From Spirochaetales bacterium (GTDB taxonomy: Bacteria; Spirochaetota; Spirochaetia; DSM-27196; PWMO01), in NCBI GenBank assembly GCA_007123465.1, contig SKLB01000181.1, positions 1 to 29,559 of the forward strand: a stretch of DNA of 29,559 bases, given 5' to 3'. Shown one piece after another: positions 1-7,851 of this stretch. Position 1 is the stretch's first letter. Every line of letters begins with the position of its first letter. The translations under genes and the position numbers were made by a program. Below the pieces are notes generated by a model, which was not told where the DNA came from, did no database searches, and saw only the letters and a program-made list of their open reading frames with translations.

Positions 1-1384
1 AGATCGCCTCGGCGCCAAGCCGATGCTGATCAGCTACACCTGCGTGTTCCTGGTCAGCATGATTCCGGCGATACTCTCTCCGGCGTTCTCCGCAACAACG
101 CTGCTCGTGCACCTCGGCCTGATATTCTTCCTTGCCACCATGGGCTTCACCGGCGGTGAATACTGCGCGCAGACCTATTTCTTTGCGCTGATTTCGCCCA
201 AGGATCGGCTCAACCTGGGTATTGTCTTCTTTATGACGCTGGGGCTCGGGGGCAGTATCGGTTCACTGGCCGGAGGGATGATTCTGGACGCTCTGGCTAC
301 ACTGGGCATTGCTTCGGTAACGGTGCAGTTCAGAATCTTCTTCGCGCTGCTGGCGCTGATCGCACTGTTCTGCATCCGCCTGATGATCCCACTCGAGCGT
401 CTCGGGGCAGCCAGCACCCTGAGCGCTCTGAGCGCGATGCTCTCGCTGAGAGACATGCGCACCATCACGCTGCTCAACCGCCTCGACCGCACCACTACAA
501 TCTCCGGCCAGCAGCGGGTAATCCACGAAATTGCCGGATCGAACTCGCAGCTGGCACTCTCGGATATCCTGCCAATGCTGAAGTCACCGAGCTTCGCGGT
601 ACGCAACGAGGCGCTGGAAGCGCTGGTGCACCTGCCGGTAGACAGGCGCGTGACTGCAGCGATCCTGGAGGAGATCCAGCAGCGCGAGTTCACCACCGCC
701 TCCATTGCAGCGCGGCTGGCCGGCGTCAAGGGCATCAGCGAAGCCAAGCCGGTTCTGCGTGTGGCGCTGCGTTCAGCTGATTACCTCCTGGCAGCCAAGA
801 GCATGGTGGCGCTGGCGCGCCTGGGAGACGCAGGGGCGATCCCCGAGATCGAGCGTCAACTGGAGCAGACCGACAACCCGCTGCTGGTAATCCACGCCGC
901 CACGGCGCTCAAGCAGCTGGGATCAAGCGGTTCGATACCGGTACTTATCGACGTCCTGCACAAGCCTGCCCTGCCGCATTACGCGGCCGATGAGGTCATC
1001 CTGGCGCTTGCCGCTCTACTGCAGATCGAGCACTGGTTCTACCCGCTCTACTCGGCCTTCCTGAATGACCCTGAGGAGGCCATCGAACAGCTGGAAGACT
1101 TCCAGAACGAGTGCGTCAGTCAACCCACGGTACAGCGGATGGCGCCCAGACCGGCTGTAAGCCAGGAAAAATCTGCAGTGGCGGCCATGATCGAGGGCGA
1201 TCCGGCTGCGCTCAGCGGCGCGGCCGAAGCACTCTACGAACTGCAGCAGGTAACCGGCAACGAAGCTTTTGCGGCCCTGGATGAGCTGCTGGAAAAAGCC
1301 GTAATGCACGATAACCCGGCGCTGCGCTTCTTTGTTGCAGCCGCAATCGTCAAGATCGGCTGCCAGACCGATGCTCAGGAGTGA
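1..1384 (+). CDS. MFS-type transporter fused to C-terminal HEAT-like repeats (5' partial)
   Basis: The reading frame is open from the first bases of the window, reading DRLGAKP before the first in-frame ATG at 23. DRLGxKP is the loop motif between paired helices of major facilitator carriers, so the true start lies upstream. About four or five hydrophobic helices follow (to about residue 120 counted from the ATG), consistent with the second half of a 12-helix carrier. The remaining roughly 300 residues are soluble, alanine- and leucine-rich and repetitive, with helix-pair units such as SFAVRNEALEALVHL and DNPLLVIHAATALKQLG, typical of HEAT/armadillo repeats. Membrane carriers with such tails are known, and the tail probably binds a partner or senses a signal. 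The substrate cannot be told. The stop codon overlaps the end of the convergent ABC gene by about 10 bases. Confidence 0.75.
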   Translation, partial: DRLGAKPMLISYTCVFLVSMIPAILSPAFSATTLLVHLGLIFFLATMGFTGGEYCAQTYFFALISPKDRLNLGIVFFMTLGLGGSIGSLAGGMILDALATLGIASVTVQFRIFFALLALIALFCIRLMIPLERLGAASTLSALSAMLSLRDMRTITLLNRLDRTTTISGQQRVIHEIAGSNSQLALSDILPMLKSPSFAVRNEALEALVHLPVDRRVTAAILEEIQQREFTTASIAARLAGVKGISEAKPVLRVALRSADYLLAAKSMVALARLGDAGAIPEIERQLEQTDNPLLVIHAATALKQLGSSGSIPVLIDVLHKPALPHYAADEVILALAALLQIEHWFYPLYSAFLNDPEEAIEQLEDFQNECVSQPTVQRMAPRPAVSQEKSAVAAMIEGDPAALSGAAEALYELQQVTGNEAFAALDELLEKAVMHDNPALRFFVAAAIVKIGCQTDAQE

Positions 1385-2238
1385 TCAGCGTCCTTGTCGG
1401 CATCGGCGGCAGCGGCCTGGCCAAGCGTGGCCAGCATTTCGCGGAACAGGTACTCCTTGTGGTGCAGCATGTCGTAGGGCACCTGGAAGGCCTGTTCGAT
1501 GGTCTCCCGCTGCAGCAGCTCCGCGGTGGGGCCCACGCGCACCGACCCGTCTTTGTAAAACAGCATCATCGTCTCACTGTAGCGACGCGTCAGTTCGAGA
1601 TCATGCGCCGAATAGTAGATGCTTATCCCGAGCTCAGCCGCGATATCGACCAGGAAGCCAAAGACGCGCTCTTTTCGCGGCTCCTCCAGCGCAAACACCG
1701 GCTCATCCATCAGCACGATGCGAGATCCATAGAGCAGGCTGAACCCGATGATGGTGCGCTGCAGCTGTCCTTTGCTGAGCTCCTGGGTCTTCTTGCCCAG
1801 CAGGTCGGTCAGCTCCAGCTCGGCCTGTACACGGCGCACAAAGTCGGCGTGCTTGTCCTGATAGTAACCCTCGGCATAGACATAGTCCATCAGTTCGCCG
1901 ATCGGCGTTTCGGTCTCGAACTCCATGTTCTGATAGATGAACGAAACCAGGCGGTTACGCTGCTGCTCGATCTCCGGATCGACGTTGGCGCGAGCAAACC
2001 GGCGCGTATCAACGCCGCCGGTGCTGACGCTGCCGGCAGATGGGAAAAGCCGTGCGCCGGCCAGCAGCAGAAAGGTTGACTTGCCGACGCCGTTCTGGCC
2101 CACCAGCGACACCACTCCGGAGGGAACCTCGAGCGAGAGTCCCCTGAAAACTGCGTTTTGACCGCCATCCGCGGCATCGAGGTAGGAAAAATGTACGTTG
2201 TCAAAGCGCACCAGCGCCTGATCGGGTGTAGCCTGCAT
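1375..2238 (-). CDS. ABC transporter ATP-binding protein
   Basis: This 287-residue protein has a complete ABC ATPase set: Walker A GQNGVGKST (47-55), Q-loop glutamine in IYQNM (about 103), signature LSKGQ (154-158), Walker B IVLMDEP (174-180) and a switch histidine in YYSAHD (212). The residue after Walker B DEP is not the usual catalytic Glu; the segment reads DEPVFALEEP, so ATP hydrolysis may be altered or the Glu displaced. The ATG at 2238 is preceded by AGGATG at a suitable distance. No permease gene is adjacent, so the partner must be encoded elsewhere, or the protein acts alone as some soluble ABC proteins do. The substrate is unknown. The gene is convergent with the MFS/HEAT gene and overlaps its 3' end. 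Confidence 0.8.
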   Translation of the reverse strand: MQATPDQALVRFDNVHFSYLDAADGGQNAVFRGLSLEVPSGVVSLVGQNGVGKSTFLLLAGARLFPSAGSVSTGGVDTRRFARANVDPEIEQQRNRLVSFIYQNMEFETETPIGELMDYVYAEGYYQDKHADFVRRVQAELELTDLLGKKTQELSKGQLQRTIIGFSLLYGSRIVLMDEPVFALEEPRKERVFGFLVDIAAELGISIYYSAHDLELTRRYSETMMLFYKDGSVRVGPTAELLQRETIEQAFQVPYDMLHHKEYLFREMLATLGQAAAADADKDADHS

Positions 2239-2270
2239 AACGGTTCATCCTATCGCAAACCGAAGCATAG

Positions 2271-2504
2271 AGAAAACCTGTCTCCCCGTGCAAGCGTGAA
2301 GCGGCGCTCAAGAGCAGATCACGAGAGAATGTTGTAGAATGTGCGAGACGGCCGCAGGACATGAGGCTTCCCGGCCTTCGGCTTCACGAACTGAAAGGAA
2401 ATCGGGCCGCTACGTGGGCTGTAGATGTCAGTGGAAATTGGCGCGTCACCTTTCGCTTTGAAGGTCAAGATGCCGAGGACGTGAACTATGAAGACTATCA
2501 TTGA
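2271..2504 (+). pseudogene. HigB-type RelE-family toxin remnant, 5' part missing or decayed
   Basis: The frame ending at TGA 2502-2504 encodes a clear HigB C-terminal half: RRPQDMRLPGLRLHELKG, then a segment with GNWRVTFRF and a final VNYEDYH. These are hallmark HigB segments (GxRLHxLKG, GNWRxTF, DYxDYH). The frame opens after TAG 2268-2270, and the roughly 25 codons before the conserved part do not resemble HigB and contain no ATG, GTG or TTG start. In a neighbouring frame around 2317-2334 the residues read DHERML, like the missing HigB helix, which hints at a small deletion or frameshift near 2335. The antitoxin gene higA follows 9 bases downstream, the normal higBA order. I infer an inactivated toxin with an orphaned antitoxin. 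A non-standard start remains possible. Confidence 0.65.
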
Positions 2505-2513
2505 GGTGTCACC

Positions 2514-2801
2514 ATGCTAATGCACAACCCTCCACATCCAGGCGAAGTGATTAGAGAGCTTTGTCTTGAGCCACTGGATCTGTCGGTCACCGAAGCCGCA
2601 AAGGCCTTGGGTGTCAGTCGCAAGACATTGAGCGCGATCCTTAATGAGCGTGCCGGGATCAGCCCGGAAATGGCCATTCGCCTATCAATTGCCTTTGATA
2701 CCACAGCGGAAAGCTGGTTGAACCAGCAGACTCAGTACGATCTTTGGAATGCCGAACAGCACCGAAAAGACTTGCAGGTAAAACGTCTTGTTGTCGCATA
2801 G
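2514..2801 (+). CDS. higA: HigA family antitoxin (XRE-type HTH)
   Basis: This 95-residue protein matches the HigA/VapI antitoxin family throughout. It begins with NPPHPGEVIRE, has the helix-turn-helix SVTEAAKALGVSRKTLSAILN (about 24-44), the family stretch RAGISPEMAIRLSIAFDT and the C-terminal SWLNQQTQYDLW. HigA binds and neutralises the HigB mRNA interferase and represses its own operon. The ATG at 2514 is used here; a second ATG at 2520 is possible. No strong ribosome site is seen, consistent with translational coupling to the upstream higB frame. Because the adjacent higB looks truncated, this antitoxin may be orphan, acting only as a repressor or protecting against related toxins. Confidence 0.88.
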   Translation: MLMHNPPHPGEVIRELCLEPLDLSVTEAAKALGVSRKTLSAILNERAGISPEMAIRLSIAFDTTAESWLNQQTQYDLWNAEQHRKDLQVKRLVVA

Positions 2802-2903
2802 GTCCAACGGATCAACATAGCGCAGAAGCTATCTCCAAGCGCAATGCGCGAGGCGGCGGGCGCGTGACGTACTCGGCGAGGCTCTCCTGCGTCGGCTTGT
2901 CAC

Positions 2904-2938
2904 TATGGATTGACTATGCAGTCCATAAATAGTACTAT
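2904..2938 (+). promoter_or_regulatory. Sigma70-type promoter with overlapping dyad operator for the phd-parE module
   Basis: TTGACT (2910-2915) and TACTAT (2933-2938) are separated by exactly 17 bp, a strong housekeeping promoter 18 bp before the antitoxin start. An interrupted palindrome, ATGGAnTG then CAnTCCAT (about 2905-2926), covers the -35 box. Phd-family antitoxins repress their own operon by binding such dyads, so this is the likely autoregulatory operator. Confidence 0.6.
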
Positions 2939-2956
2939 ATTCTGACTGGAGACGCA

Positions 2957-3235
2957 ATGAATCTACAGACTGACATCCGACCAATCTCCTACGTCAAATC
3001 GAATGCCGCTGAAATGCTTCGTCAAGTGAACGAATCTCACCGCCCGATCGTGATCACCCAGAATGGTGAAGCAACTGCGGTACTTCTCGATACGGCGTCG
3101 TTTCAGGAGATGAAAGATGCTCTCGGTTTCATGAAGCTGATTTCTCAGAGCGATCACGACTTTCAACATGAGAGAATTGTATCTCATGAGGACGCGGTAG
3201 CGGTGGTCCGGAATCGAATAAAAGACCACAAATAG
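2957..3235 (+). CDS. Phd/YefM family antitoxin
   Basis: This 92-residue protein has the Phd/YefM layout. The N-terminal DNA-binding part reads IRPISYVKSNAAEMLRQVNE, followed by RPIVITQNGEATAVLLD and SFQEM, all family hallmarks. The C-terminal tail is polar and charged and would wrap the cognate toxin. It lies 15 bases upstream of a ParE-type toxin gene, the usual antitoxin-first order. A promoter with a dyad operator sits directly upstream, suggesting repression by the antitoxin or the complex. Base composition is visibly more AT-rich than in the flanking housekeeping genes, which fits acquisition by transfer. Confidence 0.9.
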   Translation: MNLQTDIRPISYVKSNAAEMLRQVNESHRPIVITQNGEATAVLLDTASFQEMKDALGFMKLISQSDHDFQHERIVSHEDAVAVVRNRIKDHK

Positions 3236-3250
3236 AATACCGAGCTATCG

Positions 3251-3571
3251 ATGATTCGAATCATCTGGTCTACTATCGCCGCACAAGATCTCGACGACAT
3301 CGTTTCCTGGATTCTCGATAATTACTCAACCCAGCAGGCTGAATCATTCGTCAACACGATCGATGCGGAGGTCCAGCAACTGTTGCACCAACCTCAATCA
3401 GGACGTGTGATTCCAGAATTGGAGCGCCAGAATATCACGAAGTATCGTGAATTGGTTCTACCTCCGTGGAGATTGTTCTACACGATAGACAGCGACCAAG
3501 TCTTGATTCATGCGGTAATCGACGGAAGACGGAATATCGAAGATGTCCTTCTGCGGCGCAATATCAGATAA
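3251..3571 (+). CDS. ParE/RelE superfamily toxin
   Basis: This 106-residue protein begins IRIIWSTIAAQDLDDIVSWI, the N-terminal strand-helix of the RelE/ParE fold. It continues with a long helix (STQQAESFVNTIDAEVQQL) and the block QPQSGRVIPELE, followed by YRELVLPPWRLFYTID, the core sheet of the family. The C-terminus VIDGRRNIEDVLLRR is typical of ParE-like proteins. Members poison DNA gyrase or cleave mRNA at the ribosome; which applies here cannot be decided from sequence. It forms a bicistronic module with the Phd-type antitoxin 15 bases upstream and looks full length. Confidence 0.88.
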   Translation: MIRIIWSTIAAQDLDDIVSWILDNYSTQQAESFVNTIDAEVQQLLHQPQSGRVIPELERQNITKYRELVLPPWRLFYTIDSDQVLIHAVIDGRRNIEDVLLRRNIR

Positions 3572-3644
3572 GATCCCAGCCACGAGCGTATTGACCGTTT
3601 CAATTAGTTCGGAGGTATGGTTGCCGGTACGGGGAACGCGACGA

Positions 3645-3673
3645 TTGACGTAGCGGCGGCGGCGCTTTATGAT
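3645..3673 (+). promoter_or_regulatory. Sigma70-type promoter for the DHOD-like/galM pair
   Basis: TTGACG (3645-3650) and TATGAT (3668-3673) are spaced 17 bp apart, with an almost pure GC spacer. The DHOD-like gene starts at 3706 and has a good AAGGAG ribosome site just before it, giving a leader of about 25 bases. galM follows 7 bases after that gene, so both are probably transcribed from here. Confidence 0.6.
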
Positions 3674-3705
3674 GAAGGCCAAGCACAACCACCAAGGAGC
3701 AAGTA

Positions 3706-4719
3706 ATGGCCAACCTGGAATCGAAGTATATGGGCATTCCCGTCAAGAATCCGTTCGTGATGGGAGCGTGCAGCCTCACTGCGCATATGGACTCCATCAA
3801 GAAGATAAACGAGATCGGCGCTGGAGCATTGGTGATTCAGTCACTGTTTGAAGAGCAGGTACAGCTGCAAAAGTACAAGCTGGAAGAAGATGTCCAGATG
3901 TACGACAACTGGCACGCCGAGATGACCGACATCTTTCCCGACGTAGAACACGGCGGACCCGAAGAACACCTGATGTGGGTCAGGAAAGCAAAAGAGGTCA
4001 GCTCTATCCCGGTCATCGCCAGCTTGAATGCCATCAATATCGACACGTGGGTCGACTGGGCGGTCAAACTGGAGCAGACCGGTGTTGACGGTCTGGAACT
4101 CAACTTCTTCGCGATTCCCAACGACTTTGACAAGAGCGCTACCGACATCGAAACAGACCAGATCGAAGCGTTGAAGGCCATCAAGAAGAAAGTCAAGATC
4201 CCGGTGTCGGTGAAGCTGAGCGCCTTCTACACCAGCCCCCTGGATATTATCAAGAAGATGGACGATGTAGGGGTAGCGGGGTTTGTGCTCTTCAACCGCT
4301 TCTTCCACCCCTCGTTTGACATCGAAAAAGAGACCAGCAGCTTTCCGTTCAACCTGTCCGGCCCCGCAGACCACCGTCTGCCGCTGCGTTTTGTGGGTAT
4401 GCTGGCCGGTAACATCAAGGGCAGCCTCTGCGCCTCCAACGGGATCCATACCGGCGCCGACGCAGTAGAAGTGCTGCTTGCCGGAGCAGATGTCTTCCAG
4501 GCGGTCAGTACCGTCTACCGCAATGGGCTGGAGGTTATCGGTACAATTGTGGCCGACGTGGAAGAGTGGATGAACCGCAAAGGCTATACGAGTCTGGATG
4601 ACTTCCGCGGCAAGCTCAGCGTGGAGCGCAATCCGGACCGCTTTGCCTACAAGCGCGCTCAGTACGTGCGTATGCTGCTGCGCAGCGATGAATACATCAA
4701 GCGCCCCAAACTGATATAA
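3706..4719 (+). CDS. Dihydroorotate dehydrogenase-like flavoprotein
   Basis: This 337-residue TIM-barrel protein resembles class 1A dihydroorotate dehydrogenases. It begins LESKYMGIPVKNPFVMGACSL, has a barrel strand KIPVSVKLSAF (about 164-174), and the C-terminal FMN-phosphate segment SNGIHTGADAVEVLLAGA (about 244-261). True class 1A enzymes carry a catalytic cysteine in an ELNxSCPN motif; here the equivalent reads ELNFFAIPN (131-139) with no cysteine or serine at that place. It therefore belongs to the DHOD-like group of uncertain substrate, and pyrimidine synthesis should not be assumed. No other pyr gene is nearby. The ATG is preceded by AAGGAG and a strong promoter. galM follows 7 bases downstream, suggesting cotranscription without an obvious metabolic link. 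Confidence 0.82.
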   Translation: MANLESKYMGIPVKNPFVMGACSLTAHMDSIKKINEIGAGALVIQSLFEEQVQLQKYKLEEDVQMYDNWHAEMTDIFPDVEHGGPEEHLMWVRKAKEVSSIPVIASLNAINIDTWVDWAVKLEQTGVDGLELNFFAIPNDFDKSATDIETDQIEALKAIKKKVKIPVSVKLSAFYTSPLDIIKKMDDVGVAGFVLFNRFFHPSFDIEKETSSFPFNLSGPADHRLPLRFVGMLAGNIKGSLCASNGIHTGADAVEVLLAGADVFQAVSTVYRNGLEVIGTIVADVEEWMNRKGYTSLDDFRGKLSVERNPDRFAYKRAQYVRMLLRSDEYIKRPKLI

Positions 4720-4726
4720 TCGCTGC

Positions 4727-5779
4727 ATGACAGTTGAGAAGAGTCCCTTCGGCACCATGCCGAAGGGACAGCCGGTCGAACGATTGACCGTCACAAACGG
4801 CAACGGGTTTCGCATCGGCATGATCCCGTACGGCGCTACGCTTGTTTCGGTACAGGTTCCCGGCGCTACGGGCCAGCCCGTAGAGACCACGCTCGGTTTC
4901 GATTCACTCAAAGAATACCTCGGCGCGCATCCCTACTTCGGCGCAACCGTTGGCCGTTACGCCGACCGGATTGCCGCCGGCACGTTCTCCATCGGCAAGA
5001 AGCGCGTAACGCTGCCCAGGAACGCCGGCGGCAACACGCTGCACGGCGGGCCGGACGGCTTCAACCGCCACCTCTGGAGTGCCGAGCTGTTTGGTGATGA
5101 CAGTAGCGCCGGCGTACGCTTCAGCCGCACCAGCGCCCACGGTGAAGAAGGCTTCCCGGGCACACTCGAGGTAACGGTTACCTACGCCCTGAGCGAAGAG
5201 AACGAGCTACTGTTTGACTACCAGGCAACAACCGACCGGGCTACTGCTGTCAACCTGACAAATCACGCCTACTGGAACCTGGCCGGAGCCGGCAGCGGCA
5301 GCGTCCTGGATCACGAGCTGACGCTTCACGCAGACCGCTATCTGCCGCTGGATCGGGAATCCATCCCTACCGGAGAAATCAGGCCGGTCACAGGCAGCGC
5401 TTTTGACTTCACTCAGGCAAAACGCATCGGCCGGCAGATAGACCAGGTTGCCGGCGGCTACGATCATTTCTACGTGGTGCACAGCGAGGCGGCGGTTACA
5501 GACGCATTGGCGGCCATGCGCCACATTGCAACACTCGTTGATCCCGCATCGGGGCGCGGTATGGACGTATTGTCAACTCAGGCCGGGGTGCAGTTCTACT
5601 GCGGCAACGAGCTCGAGGGCACCAAAGACCGTAACGGAACGCTGCATAACCACGACGCGCTCTGCCTCGAGACAGAGGGTTTTCCCAACGCGGTCAATGA
5701 ACCTCTGTTTCCCAGCGCCCTGCTGGAACCGGGGCAGCTCTACCACCACCGCACGATTCATCGGTTCTTCTTTCGCTGA
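4727..5779 (+). CDS. galM: Aldose 1-epimerase (mutarotase)
   Basis: This 350-residue protein catalyses alpha/beta interconversion of free aldoses such as glucose and galactose in the cytoplasm. GalM motifs are in order: FGATVGRYADRIAAG (71-85), NTLHGG with His 106, NLTNHAYWNL with His 180, GGYDHFYV (243-250) and LCLETEGFPNAVNEP with the likely catalytic Glu near 315. Length is normal for the family and no N-terminal secretion signal is seen. The ATG lies 7 bases after the stop of the DHOD-like gene and has only a weak ribosome site, so translational coupling is likely. Transcription ends at the hairpin at 5819-5841, shared with convergent dnaK. Confidence 0.92.
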   Translation: MTVEKSPFGTMPKGQPVERLTVTNGNGFRIGMIPYGATLVSVQVPGATGQPVETTLGFDSLKEYLGAHPYFGATVGRYADRIAAGTFSIGKKRVTLPRNAGGNTLHGGPDGFNRHLWSAELFGDDSSAGVRFSRTSAHGEEGFPGTLEVTVTYALSEENELLFDYQATTDRATAVNLTNHAYWNLAGAGSGSVLDHELTLHADRYLPLDRESIPTGEIRPVTGSAFDFTQAKRIGRQIDQVAGGYDHFYVVHSEAAVTDALAAMRHIATLVDPASGRGMDVLSTQAGVQFYCGNELEGTKDRNGTLHNHDALCLETEGFPNAVNEPLFPSALLEPGQLYHHRTIHRFFFR

Positions 5780-5808
5780 GCTTGACCGAGCCGGCCGCCG
5801 GACGCAGC

Positions 5809-5848
5809 AAAAAAAAAGGCGGCCGCCGGAACGGCGGCCGCTATTATT
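5809..5848 (-). terminator. Bidirectional rho-independent terminator between galM and dnaK
   Basis: A perfect 9-bp stem, GCGGCCGCC (5819-5827) with GGCGGCCGC (5833-5841), closes a 5-base loop. A run of nine A (5809-5817) flanks it on the left, which reads as nine U after the stem on the minus strand, a strong terminator for dnaK, whose stop is 12 bases away. On the plus strand the stem is followed by TATTATT, a weaker tail serving galM. Confidence 0.85.
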
Positions 5849-5852
5849 GCTT

Positions 5853-7754
5853 CTACTCCTCGTTGACAACCTCGTACTCGGCGTCCTCGTAGTTCTCGCC
5901 GTCGGACGCCTGTGAGGTGGCCCGGGAGCCATCATCGGTGCTGTTAGCGGAAGCGGCAGCAGCCGCTGCCTGGCCGAGCTTCTGCGCGGCTGCCTGCAAC
6001 GCCTCGGTTTTGGCCTTAATGGCTGCGCTGTCCTCTCCATCCATGACTGCCTTGAGCTCGTCCACCGCCCTGCTGACCTCGGCGCGGTCCGCCTCGCTGA
6101 CTTCGTCTCCCAGCTCAGCGAGCGTCTTCTCGGTGGTGTAGACAAGGCTGTCGGCAACGTTGCGCGCCTCAATCCGTTCGCGGGCGCTGCGGTCTTCGGC
6201 TGCGTGCTGCTCGGCATCCCGCACCATCTTGTTGATCTCTTCCTCGCTCAGGCCCGAAGATGCCTCGATCCTGATCTTCTGCTGCTTGCCGGTTCCCAGA
6301 TCCTTGGCCGAAACATTGACAATGCCGTTGGCATCTATGTCAAAGCTGACCTCGATCTGCGGTACACCGCGCGGTGCCGGCGGAATTCCCACCAGCTCAA
6401 AACGACCCAGCGTACGGTTCTGCGCGGCCATCTCACGCTCGCCCTGCAGTACGTGCACGGTCACCGCGGTCTGGTTATCCTCGGCGGTTGAGAACACCTC
6501 GCTCTTCTTGGTCGGGATGGTGGTGTTACGCTCTATCAGCTTGGTGAATACGCCACCGAGGGTTTCGATACCCAGCGACAGCGGCGTTACATCCAGCAGC
6601 AGCACATCGTTGACCTCACCGCCAAGCACGCCGGCCTGGATTGCAGCACCCATAGCCACAACCTCATCGGGATTGACGCCCTTGTGCGGCTCGCGGCCAA
6701 AGATTTCGCGCACCAGCTGCTGGACGCGTGGTATGCGGGTTGAACCGCCTACCAGGATCACCTCGTTTATGTCTCCCGGCTTCATGCCGGCGTCCTTCAG
6801 GGCCGCCAGGCACGGTTCGCGGGTCTTCAGCACCAGTTCTTCGATCAGCTGCTCAAACTTTGCGCGGCTCAGGCTGTAGTTGAGGTGCTTGGGCCCCTGC
6901 GCGTCCGCCGTGATAAACGGCAGATTTATGTCGGTGCTCTGTGCACTCGATAGTTCCTTCTTGGCGTTCTCAGCGGCCTCTTTGAGGCGCTGCAGCGCCA
7001 TGCGGTCCTGCGACAGATCGATTGCGTAGTCATTCTTGAAGCTCTGCACCAGCCAATCGATAATCAGCTGATCAAAATTGTCACCGCCCAGGTGTGTATC
7101 ACCCTTGGTCGAGCGCACTTCAAAGACGTTGTCGCCCAGTTCCAGAATCGAGATATCGAACGTACCACCGCCCAGATCGTACACGGCGATATTCTCTTCC
7201 TTGCCGCTCTTACCAAATCCATACGCCAGCGCTGCCGCGGTGGGCTCGTTGACTATGCGCTTGACCTCCAGCCCCGCGATGCGTCCTGCGTCCTTGGTCG
7301 CCTGACGCTGCGAGTCATTGAAGTAAGCTGGAACGGTAATCACGGCATCGGTTATCTTTTCGCCCAGGTAGTCCTCCGCGGTTGCCTTCATCTTCTGCAG
7401 GATAGCGGCCGAGATCTCCGGCGGGGTGTGCTCCTTGCCGTCCGCGCTGACGCGCACGTCGCCGTTCTTGCCGCTGACCACCTTGTACGGCACCATCGAG
7501 ATTTCCTGCTCTACTTCCTGGTAGCGCCGGCCCATAAACCGCTTGATCGAAGACACGGTGTTCTCAGGGTTGGTCACCATCTGGTTACGCGCCGGCTGAC
7601 CGATCAGCCGCTCACCCTTGGCGCTGAACGCCACTACCGACGGGGTGGTTCTCTGTCCTTCGGTATTCTGTATAACAATCGGGTCACCACCTTCCATAAC
7701 GGCCACAACCGAGTTGGTGGTTCCCAGGTCTATTCCAATTATTCTGTTTGCCAT
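5853..7754 (-). CDS. dnaK: Chaperone protein DnaK (Hsp70)
   Basis: This 633-residue Hsp70 is full length. The nucleotide-binding domain starts IIGIDLGTTNSVVAVMEGG, with VITVPAYFNDSQRQATKDAG, VYDLGGGTFDISILE and ILVGGSTRIPRVQ. The interdomain linker is DVLLLDVTPLSLGIET, and the substrate domain contains GIPPAPRGVPQIEVSFDIDANGI cut here only by length. The tail ends YEDAEYEVVNEE, close to the acidic bacterial DnaK ending. The start ATG at 7754 follows GGGGAGG. DnaK refolds proteins using ATP with DnaJ and GrpE, but neither gene is adjacent; instead two Hsp20 genes lie upstream on the same strand. This suggests the three are cotranscribed from the sigma54-type promoter at 8771-8787, although a hairpin separates hsp20 from dnaK. 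A strong terminator follows the stop codon. Confidence 0.97.
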   Translation of the reverse strand: MANRIIGIDLGTTNSVVAVMEGGDPIVIQNTEGQRTTPSVVAFSAKGERLIGQPARNQMVTNPENTVSSIKRFMGRRYQEVEQEISMVPYKVVSGKNGDVRVSADGKEHTPPEISAAILQKMKATAEDYLGEKITDAVITVPAYFNDSQRQATKDAGRIAGLEVKRIVNEPTAAALAYGFGKSGKEENIAVYDLGGGTFDISILELGDNVFEVRSTKGDTHLGGDNFDQLIIDWLVQSFKNDYAIDLSQDRMALQRLKEAAENAKKELSSAQSTDINLPFITADAQGPKHLNYSLSRAKFEQLIEELVLKTREPCLAALKDAGMKPGDINEVILVGGSTRIPRVQQLVREIFGREPHKGVNPDEVVAMGAAIQAGVLGGEVNDVLLLDVTPLSLGIETLGGVFTKLIERNTTIPTKKSEVFSTAEDNQTAVTVHVLQGEREMAAQNRTLGRFELVGIPPAPRGVPQIEVSFDIDANGIVNVSAKDLGTGKQQKIRIEASSGLSEEEINKMVRDAEQHAAEDRSARERIEARNVADSLVYTTEKTLAELGDEVSEADRAEVSRAVDELKAVMDGEDSAAIKAKTEALQAAAQKLGQAAAAAASANSTDDGSRATSQASDGENYEDAEYEVVNEE

Positions 7755-7773
7755 ACTGGCCTCCCCAATCCCT

Positions 7774-7817
7774 CAGCTGCGGGGACCCTGGGTCCCCGCA
7801 GCTGATGTTTTTGTTTT
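7774..7817. other. Long perfect hairpin between hsp20 and dnaK
   Basis: Bases 7774-7804 form a near-perfect palindrome (CAGCTGCGGGGACCC, one central base, and its complement). On the plus strand it is followed by a T-rich tail (7807-7818), so it would terminate plus-strand transcription, yet no plus-strand gene is present. On the minus strand, the direction of hsp20 to dnaK, the stem comes after an A-rich stretch and ends about 20 bases before dnaK, just upstream of its ribosome site. It may be an RNA-processing or stability element that sets the ratio of Hsp20 to DnaK, or block antisense transcription. A smaller stem, AGCGCCG/CGGCGCT (7829-7846), lies next to the hsp20 stop. Confidence 0.7.
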
Positions 7818-7851
7818 TTACTTGCTGCAGCGCCGTTGACCGGCGCTCCGC

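Noticed and set aside
2802..2956. Further small gene between higA and the Phd-type antitoxin
   Set aside because: Only short frames without ribosome sites are seen; the stretch is explained by the promoter and operator of the second module.
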